Source: an uncultured Atopostipes sp. (lineage in GTDB: Bacteria; Bacillota; Bacilli; Lactobacillales; Carnobacteriaceae_A). From it: DNA of 64,000 bases. Positions within the stretch are counted from its first letter, which is position 1. The number at the start of each line of letters is the position of its first letter. Location: the NCBI GenBank assembly GCA_910588235.1, contig CAJUOQ010000003.1, positions 24,511-88,510 on the forward strand, read 5' to 3'. The position numbers and the translations under genes are program-made. Below, piece after piece: positions 16,617 to 23,325 of this stretch. The notes below the pieces were generated by a model. That model was not told the origin of the DNA. It worked only from the letters and a program-made list of their open reading frames with translations, and made no database searches.

Positions 16617-17024
16617 ATGATAATCAACACCGAACAAATTAAAGATTTAATTGAGTGCGAAAACATCTCAACTAATCAAATAATGGATATTACAGGTTTC
16701 AACAGAAAAAATGTATGGAGTTACCGAGCAAGAAAAACCAAACTTATAAATATGCAGCTTAGAACTTTAATAAAATTACAAGAATGTTATAACCTTACTT
16801 ATAATAATATCATGAAATATAAGAATTTTGAACAAGTCATTGAACGGTTTAATAGTCGATTTGGTCAAACAGAGATATACTTGGATCCAACAAATAATGA
16901 ATTGAAAATATTAATTGACGGTATTCTTGGAGATATTAAGGAAGATGATATTGAAGTGTATAGCAAGTCGATGAATGATGAGGTAGATAAAGGATTACTA
17001 CAAGATGCCCTAGACAATTTATGA
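16617..17024 (+). CDS. Helix-turn-helix protein at the left prophage end, 135 aa
   Basis: The N-terminal 55 residues look like a small HTH domain ('ISTNQIMDITGFNRKNVWSYRARKTKL'). The rest is charged, with an acidic C-terminus ending 'SMNDEVDKGLLQDALDNL'. AAAAGGAGTAATCAAAT precedes the ATG. It is the only plus-strand gene at this end, opposite to the lysis genes, so it is probably expressed in the lysogen as a moron or regulator. After its stop, the +1 frame continues as YEPFLSDLKVNELEGYINIA and on to KKQGL before a stop, which hints at a longer ancestral protein. Function unknown. Confidence 0.65.
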   Translation: MIINTEQIKDLIECENISTNQIMDITGFNRKNVWSYRARKTKLINMQLRTLIKLQECYNLTYNNIMKYKNFEQVIERFNSRFGQTEIYLDPTNNELKILIDGILGDIKEDDIEVYSKSMNDEVDKGLLQDALDNL

Positions 17025-17101
17025 ACCATTTTTAAGCGACCTAAAGGTTAATGAGCTAGAAGGCTATATTAATATTGCTAAAAAACAAGGGCTTTAAACA
17101 T

Positions 17102-17140
17102 AAAAAAAGGGGAGCAACCAGTCGGCCGCTCCCTTTTTTA
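17102..17140. terminator. Bidirectional terminator at the end of the late operon
   Basis: AAAAAAGGGGAGC (17102-17114) pairs with GCTCCCTTTTTT (17128-17139) around a 13-nt loop. A/T tracts flank both sides, serving the endolysin transcript (minus) and the plus-strand gene at 16617. Confidence 0.85.
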
Positions 17141-17144
17141 ACAT

Positions 17145-18206
17145 TTAATTAACTAATTGATCTAACTTTTGACGCGTTGCCGGTCCATAACTACCATCCT
17201 GATTTAAACCATACATCGATTGGAATCTTTTAACTGCGTTGGCTGTTTTTGGTCCGTAGTAACTATCTACACCATTATTTTTAGCATTTTTATCTGGGTA
17301 GTAATAAATAGATGCCAATGCTTGCTGAACAGTTTTTACACCACTACCTTGGAATTGGGGAGATTTTACCCAATAAGTAGCGTTTGGTAAGTCAAAGTTT
17401 TTCTTTGTCTTACTTGAAGATGGAACGCTCGCTTTCTTACCTTTTAGCTGAGTATAAGTGTCTTTACCAGCTATGCCATCCATTTCTAATCCGTGCATAG
17501 TTTGGTAACGTTCGACTGCGTTTTTAGTATCTGCACCAAAGTAGCCATCTACTCCATTATTTTTAGCACCTTTTTTAGGGTAATAGTGATTATTAGCAAG
17601 CAATTGCTGCAACTGAGTCACTTGTTTGCCTTTATCCCCTTGCTTTAAGACGTCCCCTGTCCAATTTCCACTCTTTTCTGTCCACTTAGTAGTAGATGCA
17701 GGTTTAGATGGTTGACTAGGCGCTGGTGTTGAATTGTTTACTTTACTAGTTAGTTTAGGCTTTGCTCCACTACGCAGCTGTGCTAGTGTATAGCCACCTG
17801 TCATTTGTAAGTGTGGATAGTCCTTAAAACTTGTCCAGTCACCACCCCACTCAAACCCTAAGCTTTTAGCAATTTGAGCTACTCGGCGCCAGTTATTATT
17901 TACTGTCCAAACTGCTTTGGAGCCATCGTTAGTGGTCAAAAAGTAATCAACAGCAATACCAAAGTTGTGCCATGACTGTCCACCTCGAGCATTTGTTACA
18001 ATGTTTCCTGGTTTTGTTCGTCCTTGAGCGTACAGATCATTTTGTCTGGCGTAAGAACGATGACCTTCGCTGATTTGTACATTGATGCCCTCTTTGTAAG
18101 CTCTTTTGACAACTTCTAAAGCTGTTTCTCGTACAACTGCATGAGTACCACTTGCCATATTTTTATTTGATCGATCTAGTAATGTTTGTAATTTTACTCT
18201 AGCCAT
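17145..18206 (-). CDS. Endolysin: M15-family peptidase with two peptidoglycan-binding domains
   Basis: A 353-residue lysin that should cut peptide cross-bridges of the cell wall. Residues about 1-145 are an M15 (VanY/Ply500-like) zinc peptidase with 'GHRSYARQNDLYAQG', 'GGQSWHNFGIAVDYF' (His and Asp zinc ligands) and 'DYPHLQMTG' (third ligand His). After a Pro/Ser linker (145-175) there are two PG_binding_1 repeats ('KQGDKGKQVTQLQQLLANN..', and a second ending 'YGPATRQKLDQLVN'). There is no signal peptide, so export depends on the holin encoded just upstream with a 1-bp overlap. It is the last gene of the late operon. Confidence 0.92.
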   Translation of the reverse strand: MARVKLQTLLDRSNKNMASGTHAVVRETALEVVKRAYKEGINVQISEGHRSYARQNDLYAQGRTKPGNIVTNARGGQSWHNFGIAVDYFLTTNDGSKAVWTVNNNWRRVAQIAKSLGFEWGGDWTSFKDYPHLQMTGGYTLAQLRSGAKPKLTSKVNNSTPAPSQPSKPASTTKWTEKSGNWTGDVLKQGDKGKQVTQLQQLLANNHYYPKKGAKNNGVDGYFGADTKNAVERYQTMHGLEMDGIAGKDTYTQLKGKKASVPSSSKTKKNFDLPNATYWVKSPQFQGSGVKTVQQALASIYYYPDKNAKNNGVDSYYGPKTANAVKRFQSMYGLNQDGSYGPATRQKLDQLVN

Positions 18207-18490
18207 TATTTATCTACTCCTTTATTTGGTTCCTCTTGGATTTCATTTGCTTGCTTATAAAGTTGGTTCGCAAATACTGCCCCAGCAGTTACTAAGGTTC
18301 CTTGAACAATATTTTCTGACGTAAATCCTCCTAATAATAAAGGTGTGAATGCAGTACCAATAATCCATAAAATCAACGGAATCCAGTTGTCAACGATACT
18401 TTCTGTCCGCTTAATTACCCACCCCAAAAATAAAAGCACCGGTATCATGACCAATGCTTCTTCGACTATTAAATTTAATAAATTTTCCAT
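18206..18490 (-). CDS. Phage holin
   Basis: A 94-residue small membrane protein with two to three hydrophobic segments ('EEALVMIPVLLFLGWVIKR', 'IPLILWIIGTAFTPLLLGG', 'VQGTLVTAGAVFANQLY') and a charged tail with 'EIQEEPNKGVDK'. Size, topology and position directly before the endolysin fit a holin that forms the lesion releasing the lysin. It resembles the phage holin group found in Firmicutes siphophages. Pfam family membership would need a profile search. Confidence 0.85.
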   Translation of the reverse strand: MENLLNLIVEEALVMIPVLLFLGWVIKRTESIVDNWIPLILWIIGTAFTPLLLGGFTSENIVQGTLVTAGAVFANQLYKQANEIQEEPNKGVDK

Positions 18491-18835
18491 TTAACTATTT
18501 CCTCCTTCGTATTTTTCTTTATAAATTGCTTTTGTTTTCCCGCTTTTAGTTATTGTTGTTTCTAATTCCCAAATTCGACGGTCGTGTTGATCAATTCGCT
18601 TGCGCCACTCATCATGCATTTCCATGCTTTGGTCTGCAATTTTTGATAATTTTTTTATCTGGCGATCATTTTGATCCAATCTTTCTAGATGTGGTTTATT
18701 CGTCTTCTCAATCGTCTTGATCAATCGGTCATTTCTATTTTCGGCTAACTTTTGCCACGCACCGAAAATAACCAACACCGAAGCAATATACCCCGAATAC
18801 TGATTTAACCATTCGCCTATTTGATCCATAAACAA
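18491..18835 (-). CDS. Phage protein with N-terminal membrane segment and coiled coil
   Basis: A 114-residue protein with a hydrophobic segment near the N-terminus ('YSGYIASVLVIFGAWQKL') followed by a long charged helix ('ERLDQNDRQIKKLSKIADQ', 'DEWRKRIDQHDRRIWELE'), likely a coiled coil. Such proteins lie beside holins in many phages (XhlA-like layout with the opposite topology) and may assist lysis. It abuts the holin gene with no gap and has GGAAGGAGTTGTTT before its start. Lysis role is inferred from position only. Confidence 0.6.
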   Translation of the reverse strand: MFMDQIGEWLNQYSGYIASVLVIFGAWQKLAENRNDRLIKTIEKTNKPHLERLDQNDRQIKKLSKIADQSMEMHDEWRKRIDQHDRRIWELETTITKSGKTKAIYKEKYEGGNS

Positions 18836-18849
18836 CTCCTTCCTAATAT

Positions 18850-18874
18850 AAAAAGCCTAACTCTTCAGTTAAGC
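18850..18874 (-). terminator. Small hairpin inside the late operon
   Basis: AGC-TAACT / AGTTA-GCT followed on the minus strand by TTTTTATA. It sits between the coiled-coil genes and may give partial termination before the lysis genes. Confidence 0.5.
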
Positions 18875-18985
18875 TTTACTCTTCAACAATTCGTCAATTA
18901 AATTTTCTTGCTCGGCTACTTTTTTAGTTAAGTCTTTAATCAATTTGTTCTGTTCCTCGATTATCTCCCATAACTTCGCCAGCAC
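18869..18985 (-). CDS. Small coiled-coil phage protein, 38 aa
   Basis: A GTG-started frame overlapping the end of the 63-aa gene in another register reads 'MLAKLWEIIEEQNKLIKDL' and then a regular charged helix ending 'LIDELLKSKA'. GAGGG lies 11 bases before the GTG. Heptad-like spacing of Leu/Ile is strong, as expected of a short helical phage protein. Small proteins of this type are common between baseplate and holin genes. Function unknown. Confidence 0.5.
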   Translation of the reverse strand: MLAKLWEIIEEQNKLIKDLTKKVAEQENLIDELLKSKA

Positions 18986-19127
18986 TTTCGTTATTTCCCT
19001 CACTCGCTTTCTGTTCGTCCATCAGTTCCTTGACTTGATTACGCCAAAGTGGCGGTACGTCATCAAATGAGTGAGGCTTTGTGATGTCTTGAATCCATTT
19101 GAACCATAACCTAGCAATCGCACCCAT
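18936..19127 (-). CDS. Phage hypothetical protein, 63 aa
   Basis: A short protein with 'FKWIQDITKPHSFDDVPPLW' and 'NQVKELMDEQKASEGNNESA', Trp- and acid-rich. It begins 1 bp into the previous gene's stop codon (overlapping stop/start), so translation is coupled. Proteins of this size lie between receptor-binding and holin genes in many Firmicutes siphophages. I cannot name a family and suggest no function. A low-complexity Glu/Asn/Gly tail ends it. Confidence 0.55.
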   Translation of the reverse strand: MGAIARLWFKWIQDITKPHSFDDVPPLWRNQVKELMDEQKASEGNNESAGEVMGDNRGTEQID

Positions 19128-19480
19128 TAAAACCCGCCCCCAATGATTGTTGTCAGTTCTAAAATGCCGGCTTCCAAATCTTCGTTTTGCTTTTTAGTTT
19201 CCAGCGTTGTGCCTTCCAAAACATTGTCATTTAGCACATATTCTGTGACTGTAGCAAATTCACTTTCTGGGTAGTCCTCTACCTCGTTTAGTCGAGAAAT
19301 AGTTTCCTGGTCATATTCGGCTTCCTTGAATTCCAAATTATCAATATGCGCCATTTCTTCAAAGGCTCTTAATTCTTCTTCGCTAATTACATACTGTTCG
19401 TGTTCTTTTTCATGCTGCAAAAAAGTTGCCATTAAAGGCATTAATTTCCATTCGTTTTCTTCATAGTCTCTATATAACAA
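19127..19480 (-). CDS. Phage hypothetical protein overlapping the RT gene end, 117 aa
   Basis: A TTG-started frame (19480) with a GGGGGA ribosome site 6 bases upstream. It begins inside the last 13 codons of the reverse transcriptase gene in another register. The protein is acidic (for example 'VISEEELRAFEEMAHIDNLE' and 'RLNEVEDYPESEFATVTEYV') and ends 'TTIIGGGF'. It resembles small baseplate-adjacent proteins of siphophages; no family can be named. The 40-bp overlap suggests translational coupling with the RT, or that the RT cassette was inserted directly upstream. Confidence 0.6.
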   Translation of the reverse strand: MLYRDYEENEWKLMPLMATFLQHEKEHEQYVISEEELRAFEEMAHIDNLEFKEAEYDQETISRLNEVEDYPESEFATVTEYVLNDNVLEGTTLETKKQNEDLEAGILELTTIIGGGF

Positions 19481-20541
19481 TCTAATTCCCCCTTGTTAAT
19501 TTTTAAATTATCGTTTTCAAGTTTAATGTATGGCCTTCTATCTAAAATGCTTTGAATAAAATTTCTTGAACTTGCATGTTTAGCATGACCGGACCAGCTG
19601 GCCAACATTGTGTTAGCTGTTGTTATTGACATTTTTCCCTTGCTTATTAATCTAGGCATTTTCTTTATTTTGCGCTTAATGGTCTTTTTACTATCGTTTC
19701 TTAAAAGTCTATGCGTACGATATACCTTAAAACCATAGGCGTTGACGCCCTGGTTAATCGGAAACACTTGTGTCTTTTGTGTGTTGTGTTCCATTTTCAA
19801 GCGTTCATTTAGAAAGTCAATAAATTCTTTTTTGGCTTTCTGCGCTTCGGTTTTGTTTGGCAAAATAATAATGATGTCGTCCGCATATCTGACATAATAT
19901 TTATAGCCTAGATATCTCTTACAGTACTGATCAAACTCGTTCAAATAAATATTCGCGCACAATTGCGATAGTGTATTACCGAGTGGCAAACCCACTTCAC
20001 TAACCAATACGCCGCTATCTATTATTTCATCCATAATGCGCAATACATCTTCGTCTTTAATCTTCTTGCGATAGAGTCGCTTTAAAATATCTCTATCAAT
20101 CGAATAAAAGAATTTTCGGACATCAGCCTTGCAAATATAAGCTTGATTGCCCCATTGCCAATGGGCTTGTCGCAAATTTCTTTGTACTTGTTCAACTGCT
20201 TTATGTGTTCCTCTTTCATCCATACATGCATAGCTTTCTTTGATAAACGCCGGCATAAAAATGTCTTTTAACACATTGTTCAAAGCAAGTTGTACAATCT
20301 TATCTTCAAAATATGGCGCATTTATAATTCTTTCTTTTGGCTCAAACACTTTAAATGTAATATAACCACTAAATTTATACGTGCCATTAAAAAGAGAATT
20401 TCTTAAACGGGTTAAATTAGCCGTTTCGTTCCTCTGAAACTTCAACGCTTCAGTATTATATTTCCCTTGTTCTTCTAGTGCTTTGTTGTATGCTTTTTCT
20501 AAATTTTCCCAACTAAATATTTCTTTAAATAAAATCGACAC
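19441..20541 (-). CDS. Diversity-generating retroelement reverse transcriptase
   Basis: From the GTG at 20541 (AAAGGAGC 7 bases upstream) this is 366 residues. It has the RT palm motifs: 'YICKADVRKFFYSID' (catalytic Asp about 140), 'GLPLGNTLSQLCANIYLNEF' (about 185-204), where 'LGxxxSQ' replaces the P.G...S. of group II intron RTs and is a DGR marker, and 'YYVRYADDIIII' (YxDD, about 219-222). The C-terminus 'SWSGHAKHASSRNFIQ' also matches DGR RTs. There is no maturase or integrase domain. It copies the upstream template repeat RNA into cDNA with errors at adenines (family knowledge from the BPP-1 phage). An upstream in-frame TTG would add 28 residues but would run into the spacer RNA. Confidence 0.95.
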   Translation of the reverse strand: MSILFKEIFSWENLEKAYNKALEEQGKYNTEALKFQRNETANLTRLRNSLFNGTYKFSGYITFKVFEPKERIINAPYFEDKIVQLALNNVLKDIFMPAFIKESYACMDERGTHKAVEQVQRNLRQAHWQWGNQAYICKADVRKFFYSIDRDILKRLYRKKIKDEDVLRIMDEIIDSGVLVSEVGLPLGNTLSQLCANIYLNEFDQYCKRYLGYKYYVRYADDIIIILPNKTEAQKAKKEFIDFLNERLKMEHNTQKTQVFPINQGVNAYGFKVYRTHRLLRNDSKKTIKRKIKKMPRLISKGKMSITTANTMLASWSGHAKHASSRNFIQSILDRRPYIKLENDNLKINKGELDCYIETMKKTNGN

Positions 20542-20690
20542 ACATGCGCTCCTTTCGAAAGTCGGATATATGCCATTGTTCATGTGTTTACGGATTGAAA
20601 CCGAGAGAACAACACTCCTTTGCAAGTCTTTTATTTGATAAAAGTCACGTTGTTAAAACCGTAATCTTAACAATCGTATAAATTTGCAGA
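20542..20690 (-). ncRNA. DGR spacer RNA between TR and RT gene
   Basis: About 150 nt separate the 3' end of the template repeat from the RT start. In the BPP-1 DGR a spacer of similar length and position is part of the RNA needed for cDNA priming. Small stems such as GTTAA/TTAAC just after the TR are visible. The role here is inferred from layout. Confidence 0.55.
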
Positions 20691-20780
20691 GCAGGCGCCC
20701 AGCCCCGATTCGTGTTCGTATTCCACGAATTGTTCACATTCCCGTTCGAAGCCCCGTTGTTGCCACGATTGACACGGCGA
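20691..20780 (-). repeat. DGR template repeat (TR)
   Basis: 90 bp aligning without gaps to 21224-21313. On the coding strand it reads in the target frame as R-R-V-N-R-G-N-N-G-A-S-N-G-N-V-N-N-S-W-N and then T-N-T-N-R-G-W-A-P-A: ten Asn codons, all AAC or AAT. The 3' part (GGGGCTGGGCGCCTGC) is GC-rich and identical to the VR end (IMH*-type). It lies between the Avd-like and RT genes and is not translated. Confidence 0.96.
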
Positions 20781-20810
20781 CCTAAGGTTCTAGCGCTGTC
20801 CTCAAAAAGA

Positions 20811-21164
20811 TTATTTCTTAGATGACCGAATGAACCCAGATAATAATTTATTAATTTCGGTTAGGTCATTGTCTAACTCTCGAAAGAATCCTTTACTAAT
20901 ATATTTTTGTTTTCTTGATAACTTCATTAAAACTTTTAGCGTTTGTAAATGGCCGTCCGCTTCTTGTGCATATACAAATCGTTTTGATTTTACGCTATTC
21001 GCCATTTCAATATAACGAATGACCGCGTATATGTTTTCTTTGATTTCTGAACACAAGGCGAATTTTTCGGCATTTGGAAAATTTACTAACGCTGGGTAAA
21101 TCCGATATAAAAAGGCCTCTGATTTACGAGAAACCAAAAGCCCATTTTCTGATTTGTAATCCAA
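20811..21164 (-). CDS. avd: DGR accessory variability determinant (Avd)-like protein
   Basis: A 117-residue, basic, all-helical protein of the Avd/four-helix-bundle (S23-like) type. Segments such as 'FALCSEIKENIYAVIRYIEM', 'GHLQTLKVLMKLSRKQKYIS' and 'LDNDLTEINKLLSGFIRSSK' match the pattern of Avd proteins, which form a pentameric basic barrel that binds the RT and the template RNA. The start is TTG at 21164 with GAGG 6-9 bases upstream. It lies between target gene and TR, the standard order. Assignment rests on size, helix pattern and context. Confidence 0.85.
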   Translation of the reverse strand: MDYKSENGLLVSRKSEAFLYRIYPALVNFPNAEKFALCSEIKENIYAVIRYIEMANSVKSKRFVYAQEADGHLQTLKVLMKLSRKQKYISKGFFRELDNDLTEINKLLSGFIRSSKK

Positions 21165-21204
21165 TTACTGCCTCTTTTCTTTATGCCTCCACCTTCGTTA
21201 CGGC

Positions 21205-22299
21205 CTAAGAACGCTGGCGCAAAGCAGGCGCCCAGCCCCGAGACGTGAACGTACCCCACGAATAGCCCACATCCCCGTACGAAGCCCCGTGGTAGCCACG
21301 AATGACACGGCGACTAGGATGCGCGTCGCCGGTCTCTTGCATCCATCTGTAAGAACCTTCGTCTACTGTATGATGAGTGACTAGCGTTTCATCTGTAAGG
21401 CCAATGCCCCAATCGTCAACATCACCAGCGTAGTTTGTATAATTCCAATTGCCAACTTTGGCGCGTTCGTGTAATGGCAATACTAAGTTATTCCAATCAG
21501 AATTGGAACCAACTAAACCACGGTCGCTATCGTTGTAAGAATCTAGCGGATCGCTGTCGCCTCCTCGTAATAGCAAGACGTCATAAGTGACTCCGCCAAT
21601 TGTTACAGTGGCGTCTTGAGTTACGGCATCTTCTTTATTGTAAACAGATACATCTTTGTTGCCTTCCTCGGTTACCAGACTATCACTTACAACAATTTGA
21701 TAGTCGGTAATAGATTGAACAATAAATTCGCCATTGTTCGCATCATTTGAAAAACCTCTAGCAACAATCGTATCGCCAACGTTTGCGATATTCGCACCAC
21801 TTCGGCGCCAATGATCCTCAATCTGTTCTATCACAAACGCATTGTTTGAGCCATCTACTGAAATTGTGTCGCCAGCACGCCCATTTGGTGGGTTTACTCC
21901 AATAGTGCCATCTCCATAGACTGCTCCAGCGTCGTATAAAGCATTCCAACTAATCCGACTACGCAATGGCGCCACTGGATGAAATAAAATATCGCCATTT
22001 CTATGAAATTTCATCCAGGCTGTTTTGTCATTTTGTACTAAACCTTGTGTAATACCTAGCGCTAAAGCTAAGTTGCTGGCGCTCATTTCTTCGCGGCTAA
22101 CCGGATTGCCCTCGATTGTTCCAAATTCATGAGGCTGTACAAAACCATAAAAGCCAGCTGTTGTGTCTCCTTCAGTTAAAACTTTTGGTCCAGGGGAATT
22201 TGAAAAATCTGTCGTTTTATTTGTTCTTGCTATTTCTTCGAGTGCCGAAGCCATTCTATTTTGATTTTCGACATTCGGTAAGTTTAAATAATCTGCCAA
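21205..22299 (-). CDS. DGR target: putative phage receptor-binding/baseplate tip protein
   Basis: A 364-residue protein whose C-terminal ~120 residues have the look of a DGR C-type-lectin/FGE-like target domain ('DSDRGLVGSNSDWNNLVLP', 'DDWGIGLTDETLVTHH', 'GSYRWMQETGDAHPSRRVI', 'SRGWAPALRQRS'). The ten variable residues (I333 to S353) would sit in the ligand-binding face. The middle (about 110-230) is beta-rich with Gly/Asn turns, and the N-terminus (about 1-60) likely docks to the baseplate. It directly follows a BppU-like gene (1 bp), the place of the receptor-binding protein in TP901-1-like phages. So it is most likely the host-recognition protein, diversified by the DGR. Confidence 0.9.
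   Translation of the reverse strand: MADYLNLPNVENQNRMASALEEIARTNKTTDFSNSPGPKVLTEGDTTAGFYGFVQPHEFGTIEGNPVSREEMSASNLALALGITQGLVQNDKTAWMKFHRNGDILFHPVAPLRSRISWNALYDAGAVYGDGTIGVNPPNGRAGDTISVDGSNNAFVIEQIEDHWRRSGANIANVGDTIVARGFSNDANNGEFIVQSITDYQIVVSDSLVTEEGNKDVSVYNKEDAVTQDATVTIGGVTYDVLLLRGGDSDPLDSYNDSDRGLVGSNSDWNNLVLPLHERAKVGNWNYTNYAGDVDDWGIGLTDETLVTHHTVDEGSYRWMQETGDAHPSRRVIRGYHGASYGDVGYSWGTFTSRGWAPALRQRS
21224..21313 (-). repeat. DGR variable repeat (VR)
   Basis: The last 90 bp before the final six codons of the target gene. It differs from the TR at 14 positions, every one an A in the TR coding strand (14 of 22 adenines; 0 of 68 other bases). Coding changes by codon: N to I, Y, H, Y, D, G, Y, G, F, S at residues 333-353. 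Beyond its 3' edge the VR and TR flanks diverge (tttgcgcc versus tctgcaaa), as expected for IMH versus IMH*. Confidence 0.97.
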
Positions 22300-23061
22300 T
22301 TAAATCTCCTCCAATCGTATTCTTGGTTGTCCATTTTCAATTTCAAAATAGCCTTTGTGACTTCCTAAAACAGTCATTGTTTCCACTTCATCTAATCTTG
22401 CCCCCAGTGAGTCGTAACTGTCGCCAGTCTCTGTTGACGTTCTCGCGGTGATTACCTCGCTATCTTGCGTTAAATTGGCCACAGCTTCGTTAAATTGTGT
22501 TTGAAGGCCGTCAATTTTAGGCGCAAAATCATTAAACAACTGCTCGAATCGAGTTCTTTCAGACTCTCTTAAATTATCGCCTTTACTTTTTAAGTCATCT
22601 AGTATGTTACTTATTTGAGTCTGATACCGATTGACTTCAATTAATGCATCGTTCAGTGCTTGGTAATCATCACTTGCAATAACTGTTTGTGCATCAAAAC
22701 CACTCCCTTCTACTAGCACGGTAAACGTTCTGGTGTTCGTTATTTTTTGTCCATCTATAATCTGCACATAACAAGACACATTGCCGGCGTTAAGCATTGA
22801 GGTTGGATAAGCAACCTTGAATAAGCCTCCTGACCTATCCACCACATCAAAGTTTTCAATTCCTTGATTGCCCATTCGCAAGTTACGCCAATAGAAACGA
22901 AGCGAAACATCCGATTGATTCTCTAGCACGCTTCTGTTTATTAGCTGAATTTCCAATTCGCGACCATCTCTATCGCCTTCTTTGGCAATTAATTTCCTTA
23001 ATACCGGCGCGTTTGATTCGTGCAGGGTTATTCTTATTTTTCTGAAATTTTCTAGTGTCAT
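22300..23061 (-). CDS. Baseplate upper protein (BppU-like)
   Basis: A 253-residue protein. The N-terminal ~130 residues resemble the BppU N-terminal domain of TP901-1-like baseplates: 'RDGRELEIQLINRSVLENQS', 'VSLRFYWRNLRMGNQGIENF', 'FKVAYPTSMLNAGNVSCYVQI' and 'TNTRTFTVLV'. A coiled-coil stretch follows (about 150-210, 'VNRYQTQISNILDDLKSKGD'), and the end 'SHKGYFEIENGQPRIRLEEI' likely contacts the receptor-binding protein. In TP901-1, BppU links the baseplate core to BppL; here the next gene is the DGR target. Profile confirmation is still needed. Confidence 0.78.
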   Translation of the reverse strand: MTLENFRKIRITLHESNAPVLRKLIAKEGDRDGRELEIQLINRSVLENQSDVSLRFYWRNLRMGNQGIENFDVVDRSGGLFKVAYPTSMLNAGNVSCYVQIIDGQKITNTRTFTVLVEGSGFDAQTVIASDDYQALNDALIEVNRYQTQISNILDDLKSKGDNLRESERTRFEQLFNDFAPKIDGLQTQFNEAVANLTQDSEVITARTSTETGDSYDSLGARLDEVETMTVLGSHKGYFEIENGQPRIRLEEI

Positions 23062-23074
23062 TTAGGCACTCCTT

Positions 23075-23311
23075 TCATCGATATTGCTCGGGAATTTCTC
23101 GAGGTTTCATTTTTAATTGTCCATCAATCACATGGAAATCATCCGGATTGTTATGCACCATTTGATCACGAGGAACAACAATAAAATCAATAATTTTTTT
23201 GTAATCTTCTTCAAAAATTCCATAAATCCCCATATCTTGCTCACTATCAACCACATTGTCAATAATTCCTAATCGAATGTTATAAAAAACAGTCATTTTG
23301 TTTTCTTCCAA
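23075..23311 (-). CDS. Baseplate-region hypothetical protein, 78 aa
   Basis: A small acidic protein with a well-placed TTG start (23311) behind AAGGAGG; an in-frame ATG at 23296 is the alternative. Sequence such as 'VFYNIRLGIIDNVVDSEQDM' and 'DDFHVIDGQLKMKPREIPEQ' is typical of short proteins between the tail lysin/spike and BppU genes of siphophages. Spacing of 14 bp to both neighbours supports one late operon. No function can be assigned. Confidence 0.6.
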   Translation of the reverse strand: MEENKMTVFYNIRLGIIDNVVDSEQDMGIYGIFEEDYKKIIDFIVVPRDQMVHNNPDDFHVIDGQLKMKPREIPEQYR

Positions 23312-23325
23312 AGGTGATCCCCTCC

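Noticed and set aside
19441..20541. Group II intron or abortive-infection RT
   Set aside because: No maturase/HNH domain; TR/VR pair and Avd-like gene point to a DGR.
20542..20625. Upstream extension of the RT to the TTG at 20625
   Set aside because: The GTG at 20541 has a better ribosome site, and the extension would overlap the spacer RNA.
21190..21220. Hairpin downstream of the VR like the BPP-1 cruciform
   Set aside because: Only a 4-bp CGTT/AACG stem is present, too weak to claim.
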